DNA from: Phragmites australis
Taxonomy: Eukaryota; Streptophyta; Magnoliopsida; Poales; Poaceae
Assembly (NCBI RefSeq): GCF_958298935.1
Contig: NC_084921.1
Span: forward strand, 40,767,001-40,831,000
Direction: 5' to 3'
Length of the DNA: 64,000 nucleotides
Shown here piece after piece: positions 57,701 through 64,000 of the stretch (position 1 is its first letter; every line of letters starts with the position of its first letter). Under the pieces are notes generated by a model. The model did no database searches. It was not told the DNA's origin and saw nothing but the letters and a program-made list of their open reading frames with translations. The position numbers and the translations under genes were made by a program.

Positions 57701-60700
57701 TAGGAAAGTGATATGGCTGGGGGATGAGGCGTACTCGCCCTCTTGATCAGAGGCTCTGAGCAGCTATTAGATGGACTTATGTTTTATTCATGCTTGCTTA
57801 TACCGACTCATATAGCCTTTAAATAGTGCTAGCGTTTACAGATAAACCAATGATCTTATCTCTAAAACCGACTAACAAATCCTATCTCCAACTAATGAAG
57901 CTAACTGAACTAACTTAAACTTAACAAACTCTATCTCTAACTGATTCTCTAACCTCCTGATGAAGTAGCTTGGCCCATTCCAACGATCTGTGCTGAATTC
58001 CCCCGGTGCCATCTCCTGTAAGTCTGTCCGACAAAAGCGTCTACAACAGAAAATATTGCATGTTCTTATTAGATCAACTGATGTAGAAATGTAGTTATAT
58101 TGCATCACCATAGAGAACATTCCTTCTGATGAAATAGCTGGGAGGGAGATATGGAGTACTTAGATAACTGATGTTGCAGATCATTGATGGACCATACATT
58201 TTTATCTGCTTGCCTAGAGCCCTAGACTACCTTTGGGCATTGTAGTGTGAGACTTTGTAGATTGTAAACATTGTGATTCAATGGTGTGTAGAATTCTGAA
58301 GGTTTTTCTACTAATTTTCTGTGTAGAAGCATGACAAAGCTATCGTTTGCAGTCAGGAGTAATAAACTATCCTCAGTTTACTTGGTCCAGACATCTATTG
58401 CTCAATTTACCTGACTTTGTCTGACCTTATAAAGCTTCTTATTTTGCTGTTTACCTTGCATAAAAGCCAATGATCTTCAGAAGGATAAATGTGAGACTTA
58501 GAAAATCATTTTCTTAAACAGTATATGTTTATGAACCCATCATGCAAGCTCACGCATTAACATTATAAAGCAATGTTTCAGATATGGGACCATGGATGAG
58601 TTGAAGGAGCTTGTGAAGATTTTTCATGAAGCTGGCATCAAGGTTCTTGGTGATGCTGTTCTAAATCACAGGTGTGCTCAGTTTCAGAACCAAAATGGTG
58701 TCTGGAATATTTTTGGTGGGCGTATTAATTGGGATGATCGAGCGGTTGTCGCTGATGATCCACATTTCCAGGTAAGGCCTTTTCTTCCGAAATGTATTTA
58801 TCTATAAGACTTAGGATATGATTCTCCATGAAACATTTAAAAAATTCGACCGTGGGCTAAAATTGTTTAGGAAAACTGACCGTTCATGCTAATAAATTGC
58901 TTTAAGCCAATGACAACACAGTTGAACCTGCTGGTTTCACACTGAACGAACACTAGACCGAGTCTACTCCCTACGCACATTAAGTTATTGGGCGAGCAAG
59001 GGTTCAAATATTGTGCCCTTCCAGCCAAACTAACAAGCCTGGCAATGGATGTCTGTTGAATATGGATGGAAAATAAAGGCTCTTATGATGTATTTCTCTA
59101 GCACACTACTGGCCAACATTATTTTACTATATTTTCCAAACTGGTGGTGGGACCAGTGGATCAATGGTCCGACCAGTAAGCCAATGAAATGAGTAACTCG
59201 CTAATTGAACTACCGGTATGATTATTATATCTATATGGTTAATGAACTCAATTAACCAAGAACAATACATTAGGCCTACTTGTGAACAGGCACCATGGAT
59301 ACAATTAAGAAGAAATTGACAGTACACTGTAGGCATCCCTGTGAACAGGCATCATGGATGCAACCCCTGTGAACTCCCTTGTTGAACTCTAATGATTCTG
59401 TTCTGCGTCCTTAATTGCCCAGAAATGGTTTCTAGCAAGATGAACGCATAAATTTGGTCAACTTGTTCCTCCGCATGGACTAAAAGTTTCAGTTCACCAA
59501 TATGTAACTCTAACGGGGCCTGTTGAAGCTTTATACTTGCATGTAGTATTGGCCGCAAAATGCACAACTTTAACATCCATATTTAGTTGCATAAAGAAAT
59601 TCAGTAACTTGACTTTAGTTCCAAAAGGGGAAAATAAAAGATACAGACTCAACTTCAGCAACCTTTGAAAATTCAAGATTGTACAACATATTTTGCCAAA
59701 GTTATGCAAATGTGATATTTTATTCTCCCATTATATGTTGGGGGTAAAACTCTGGTCCCTGCAGGGAAGAGGAAACAAGAGCAGTGGAGATCATTTCCAT
59801 GCAGCACCGAACATTGATCACTCACAAGAGTTCGTGAGGAATGATCTTAAAGAATGGCTTTGCTGGATGAGGTCCGTTATTCTGTCATTTCTTGGTCAAA
59901 GCTCCTGCCATTATTCACGCTTCATTGTTTGTCGCTGTATGCATCACCTATGCAGCATCCCCATAAAATGAGTAAATAAATTCCATGTACGTGCATGGTT
60001 TGTGGACCTAATTTGCACCCGAGTGCCAGTTGTCCCTTGCCTCATCAACTTTCTTTTGAAAGCTGGAATTTTCTTAAGGAATTCTTTTTTTTACTCAGCT
60101 TATCTCCTACACTAAATTGGAATGAACGGATGGTACACTAAAAACACTGCAATTCTCGTCAGATTACCACCAGATTTTTTTTTTGGGGGGGGGGGGGGGG
60201 CGGGGGGGGCATGGTTGGGTAAAAAATATATGTACTTGAGTCTGCTTAGCTCCTACGAGTTATTGGAATGGACAAATGGTGCACCAGAAAGTAGAAACTC
60301 TGCAAATTCTCGTCTGTTTAACATACCTTGGAAAATGATTTTGCTAGGAGATCTGTTCTGGATATATATCTTGCTCTGGTGCATAGGTTTTAGGATGATT
60401 GATCCTGTAAGTTTATGTAATTGTGTCGTGCTTGCTTTTTGAGTAAAGTACCACAGCTAGCGGGACTTATGGTTTCACTCCCTAGGGGAAATAGGTAAAC
60501 AAATCAAGTTATTGCATGAGCTTTTCCCGCTAATGCCAACATCGTTCCTTGATGAGTAGCAAATTTTGTAGGAAATTATCTTTTCCTTTCTTTGAGGACA
60601 GATCATGTGATATTTCCAGTTCCCGCTACTTTAATATGGGAACAGTACCTTTCAGATTCTAATGTGGTTAATACAATATTCTGCAAAATGTCAGCATTGC

Positions 60701-62770
60701 ATGTTTTATCCATAGCTGTTCTGCTTGCAGAAAGGAAGTTGGATACGATGGATGGAGACTTGACTTCGTTCGTGGTTTTTGGGGTGGATATGTCAAAGAC
60801 TACTTGGAAGCAAGTGAACCATACTTTGCAGTAGGAGAGTATTGGGACTCCCTCAGTTACACTTATGGTGAAATGGACTACAATCAAGATGCCCACAGAC
60901 AGAGAATCGTCGACTGGATAAATGCTACAAATGGAACTGCTGGTGCATTTGATGTCACCACTAAAGGAATACTTCATGCTGTAAGATTTCAACTTACAGT
61001 TTTTAAAGCTTTATAATAGTTCTTATGGGCAGGGGTTTCAAAAGATACAGGTTACATTTCATTTCTGTTTCAAATTTCCAGTAACATGTAATTAGCAATT
61101 AGAGTTCAAAATAATCTCAGTTGACATTTCATTTCTGTTTCAAACTTACACTAACATCTAATTAGCAATTAGAGTTCAAAACATCATTTGAAAAACAGCT
61201 CAAAATGGCACTCTCATTGGGGTCCCTTGTTCCCGGTACCCACCAAGATTTCTGGCTCCTGGCAGTACCAGAATTTAGATTCTGGCTTATGGGTGATGTG
61301 GATAACTCTAAATATCTTGACCAATTTTCCAGCAATCCAATGTCTGGTATGCTGTATGTATTATAAGGCTACTACCCGCCTGTTAGGTTGGGCCATGATG
61401 TCATTTGTCTTTTTGCCTCTTTCTGAGGAGGATCATGTAACGTTATCAATGGGTACTTCAACATTTCTCTACAAACATTTAGTGCTTTGACAATTATTAT
61501 GTGAGATGCAACATGCGAAACCATGGGTGTCAGTTGATTTTAGCTTGCATCTTGCATAGTTATATTGCCATAGTGTGAGGATCGCTGAGTGTTGATAATC
61601 TGTTGTGAAGTGGTTTGCTGGTAAGAGTATAACTCGTTACTCATCTAAAAATGGAATGACCAGCCTTCCCCATCCTGTGGGGAAAATGCTATTGTAGTCT
61701 AGTGGTGTGTGACCTTGTGCACTTTCTTACATTTACTATTTTCCCTGCATCTGTAATATGGAATTTACTTTTGCTATACAGGCACTTGAAAGATCTGAGT
61801 ATTGGCGCTTGTCTGATGAAAAAGGAAAACCCCCTGGAGTATTAGGTTGGTGGCCTTCACGAGCTGTCACATTTATAGAGAATCACGATACTGGTTCTAC
61901 TCAGGTACAATGCAGTATCTTATATTCAAATAGAAATTATCCACTATGCACAAGTGGACATATCCGTAGTTTTGTTGTATTTGCATAGAAGTAGCACAAA
62001 ATGTATAGACCTGCGTGCCTAATAACCTGATCATTCTGATGCGTTTATTTTCAATAATGATAGTAATACTTTAGATGCTGATCCTTATTGATTCAGTATT
62101 GCTTAGTTTCAATTCTAAAATAAATGTTTCTCATCCTGCCCAGTTGAACTTGAATCTTACAGTCTTTAATTTTGTGAATCCTTGTAAAATTTGAAGTGCA
62201 TCTAAATTCTAAGAAAAAAATGCTAGATATTCAGCAGTCTTCAAAACTGGAATCTTCAGAAACCTGCAAGGTTTACTACTGCCTGTCCACGTTACACTTT
62301 CTAGCATGTCTGCAGGGTCATTGGAGATTCCCCTATGGTATGGAGCTGCAAGGATATGCCTACATCCTGACTCACCCTGGCACTCCTGTGGTCTTCCATG
62401 ATCACATTTTTTCGCACTTGCAACCAGAGATTGCTAAATTTATCTCCATCAGACGTCGTCAGAAAATTCATTGCCGCAGCAAGGTAAAACATGTCGAGAA
62501 GATGCAACTAAACAAATCCATCCTCTCCATCCTGTTATCTTGTTTCTATATTGTGCAATGGCAATATTTTCTTATGCTTGAAATGCTGGTGACATAATAC
62601 ATCACTTACAGATCAAGATACTGAAGGCAGAAAGGAGTTTATATGTGGCTGAGATCGATGAGAAGTTAACGATGAAAATTGGCCCAGAGCATTTTGAGCC
62701 AAGCGGTCCCCTAAACTGGATTGTTGCTGCCGAGGGACAGGATTACAAAATCTGGGAAGTGTCATCATAG
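51772..62770 (+). CDS. AMY3: Plastidial alpha-amylase AMY3 (two CBM45 modules plus GH13 domain), 13 exons, 881 aa
   Basis: Endo-acting alpha-1,4-glucanase of chloroplast starch breakdown. Exons: 51772-52023, 52117-52250, 53069-53123, 53342-53461, 53763-53880, 54639-54979, 56508-57136, 58582-58771, 59765-59871, 60731-60980, 61782-61904, 62316-62483 and 62612-62770. All introns are GT-AG with consistent phase and total 2646 nt. An Ala/Arg-rich N-terminus fits a transit peptide. CBM45-like modules contain KWVLHWGVS (about residue 115) and [11 protein letters not shown] (about 305). A probable coiled coil lies at about 413-457. The GH13 barrel starts near 488 (EILCQGFNW). The catalytic triad is intact: D660 in GWRLDF, E685 in AVGEYW and D768 in IENHDTG. 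The C-terminal beta domain ends WEVSS. Family length is about 880-890, so it is complete. Arabidopsis AMY3 is redox-activated; Cys residues exist here, but I did not map the pair. Confidence 0.95.
55218..55240 (+). repeat. (CAC)n microsatellite in AMY3 intron 6
   Basis: About seven to eight CAC repeats in non-coding sequence. Confidence 0.9.
55744..55879. repeat. Inverted repeat with internal tandem unit in AMY3 intron 6
   Basis: GTAAACGCTACACG at 55744-55757 is the exact reverse complement of CGTGTAGCGTTTAC at 55866-55879. Between them GATTAATCAGGCTACACGG occurs twice in tandem (55801 and 55821). CGTTTAG and ACACGG motifs recur in both orientations to about 55920. It is probably the core of a small decayed hAT-type MITE. 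Confidence 0.65.
57700..58140. other. Probable repeat-derived insertion in AMY3 intron 7
   Basis: It holds repeated CTAACTGA / TCTATCTCTAAC-type units between 57860 and 57960, unlike flanking intron sequence. Similar AATCCTAACTAACC units occur in intron 6 near 55670. The superfamily was not recognised. Confidence 0.3.
60090..60330 (+). repeat. Diverged duplication and poly-G run in AMY3 intron 9
   Basis: The segment CTCCTAC...ATTGGAATG...ATGGTACAC...GCAATTCTCGTC (about 60105-60160) recurs at about 60250-60315. Between the two copies lies a run of 16 G (60185-60200) followed by C and eight more G. Confidence 0.7.
61051..61180 (+). repeat. 70-bp tandem duplication in AMY3 intron 10
   Basis: ACATTTCATTTCTGTTTCAAA at 61054 recurs at 61124. 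ATTAGCAATTAGAGTTCAAA recurs at 61091 and 61161. The period is exactly 70 bp with few differences, so the duplication is fairly recent. Confidence 0.9.
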
Positions 62771-63640
62771 ACCTGATGTGCCGCCACTTTCGTAACAGCT
62801 AAGTATATATTATAACTCTTAAGAATGTTGGATAGTGCACAGATTGCGATTCAAATTCCTTGGATTTAGTTCTCATATGAACTAAGTCCAAAAATTCCTA
62901 GACCCCCCTTCCCAACAAGCTAGAGGGAGAGATTGAATAGCGTAATGCTAGGAAATGGCGCCAGAATGCAAGAAAGGTATATGGAAGCATTTGCCGTACA
63001 GAGGATTCCACCAGCGCGATGCTATATGTTACAGTATAACATTTTATATATACAAATCCCACCGGTTATGTATTATCTGCAGGTACATTGCCCATTCATT
63101 TAGCTTCTGTGTTATATGCACTTTTGCAGATATGCCTCCACTATGTTGCAGCGATGTAAAATCATATCTATCATACACATTTGCAATAAAGTACATATGC
63201 TCAAGTATGAATATCAATTTCTTGCAGACCCGGCATTCCACGTGACATTGTGCACCAAGAGATGGAATTCACTCGTTCCTTTTCTGTTAGAAAACTTCAG
63301 GCACTCCTTTTCTAGAAAAATAAATCATATACGCATCAAATCAAATAGTTAGGGTATTCAAACCAAAAACATTGAAAGGGTTAACTGAAAGAGAGTAACT
63401 TTAGACAAAATATGTCACTGAGTGAGTTGAGCAAAACTATGCATTGACCAATGAACTGGATCGCCGATAATCTTGTTCACTGATTCAGATCAAAATATAA
63501 ACCAGCTAGGGGCAACTACGAACACTCAGGATGACACTAGAGAAGGAAAAGCTTGCAGAATCGAGATGCCATATCACTCGACCTCGAGTGCTGATAAGGA
63601 AACATACCATCCTAGAACCAAAAAGGGGTCGGCATCATCA
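62771..63640. other. Intergenic region between the convergent AMY3 and VDAC stop codons
   Basis: It holds the 3' UTRs of both genes. A candidate AATAAA poly(A) signal for AMY3 is at 63185-63190. No extra gene was seen. Confidence 0.6.
63185..63190 (+). terminator. Candidate polyadenylation signal for AMY3
   Basis: AATAAA lies 415 bp after the AMY3 stop codon. Plant 3' ends are loosely defined, so this is only a candidate. Confidence 0.35.
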
Positions 63641-63947
63641 TCAGGGCTTAAGGACCAGCGACAGCCCGACCTTGGAGCTCTTCTCGATTGCCTTGGTGTC
63701 GACCTCAGTCGAGAGGGTGAAGAGTGACTTGGGCCTCCACTCATGCTGGATGAGGGCACTGGCCACACCATGGTTGTTGTAGCGTGCCTTTACAGTGGTG
63801 AGATGGTCCAGGGCATGCTGTGTCCCGAAGGTGACGGTGTTCTCATTGCTTGAGAAGCTGTGGATCAGTTCCGCTCCAACAGCTGTGTTGTTCTCCGTGT
63901 TCACCAAGTGGTAGTAGGATGCAGTGAGACTGTCACCTTTGTTGTTC
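63641..63947 (-). CDS. VDAC: Mitochondrial outer-membrane porin VDAC, last coding exon (partial)
   Basis: Voltage-dependent anion channel, a 19-stranded beta barrel through which ATP/ADP and metabolites cross the mitochondrial outer membrane. Only the C-terminal 102 codons are inside the window. The exon starts after a TTGTCAG acceptor at 63947 and ends with TGA at 63641-63643. Conserved blocks are [71 protein letters not shown] and the terminal VGLSLVLKP, which holds the beta-signal used for membrane insertion. The rest of the gene lies beyond 64000, after an intron. It converges with AMY3. The frame is intact, so it is likely functional. Which VDAC paralogue it is cannot be told from this part. 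Confidence 0.93.
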
Positions 63948-64000
63948 CTGACAAGTGAAACCATTCATTAATCACTTTGCATACCATATGGCCACAAAAG

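Noticed and set aside
58902..59040. SINE-like B-box (AGGGTTCAAATAT) in AMY3 intron 8
   Set aside because: No matching A-box at the right distance, no poly-T or poly-A tail and no target duplication; likely chance.
1..64000. CRISPR arrays, operons, Shine-Dalgarno sites, tRNA or rRNA genes
   Set aside because: None seen; the spliced genes and transposon types show this is plant nuclear DNA.

Overview
This window is nuclear DNA of a grass (Poaceae, probably panicoid). The evidence is GC-rich first exons, intron-rich plant genes, and a dense load of grass-type transposons: Ty1-copia, Ty3-gypsy, a Mutator-like element with a plant mobile domain, CACTA, hAT and Stowaway elements. I could recognise three host genes. 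They are a RABG3/Rab7 small GTPase (minus strand, 20079-30474, 7 exons), a plastidial alpha-amylase of the AMY3 type (plus strand, 51772-62770, 13 exons), and the last coding exon of a mitochondrial outer-membrane porin, VDAC (minus strand, 63641-63947). Exon boundaries were worked out by hand from GT/AG sites, reading phase and family conservation.

Layout. Positions 1-7525 hold no supported gene: a decayed LINE 3' end (740-1310), a Stowaway MITE (1656-1911), a non-autonomous CACTA-like element with an internal duplication (2795-5235), and a 53-bp tandem repeat. Positions 7526-18013 are a decayed Ty1-copia element on the minus strand. A 1042-bp non-autonomous hAT element sits inside its gag, with a perfect 8-bp target duplication (13985-15026). 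The Rab7 gene follows. Its last intron is about 7 kb and holds a gypsy-type LTR remnant, a hairpin MITE and an internal gypsy gag-pol fragment in the opposite orientation.

Positions about 32100-41810 are a decayed Mutator-like element. It carries a mudrA transposase, a plant-mobile-domain (PMD) gene and, convergently, a GRF-zinc-finger gene. A solo LTR with a perfect 5-bp target duplication is inserted in it (38712-39933). An Angela-type solo LTR (41811-43345) and a gag-only LTR retrotransposon (43469-49576, TR-GAG type) come next. A possible LEA_2 pseudogene (about 50354-51062) precedes AMY3.

Function. AMY3 degrades starch in the chloroplast stroma, Rab7 directs traffic to the vacuole, and VDAC is the metabolite pore of the mitochondrial outer membrane. 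They look like ordinary neighbours rather than a functional cluster. AMY3 and VDAC converge, with about 0.9 kb between their stop codons. No tRNA, rRNA or CRISPR array was seen.
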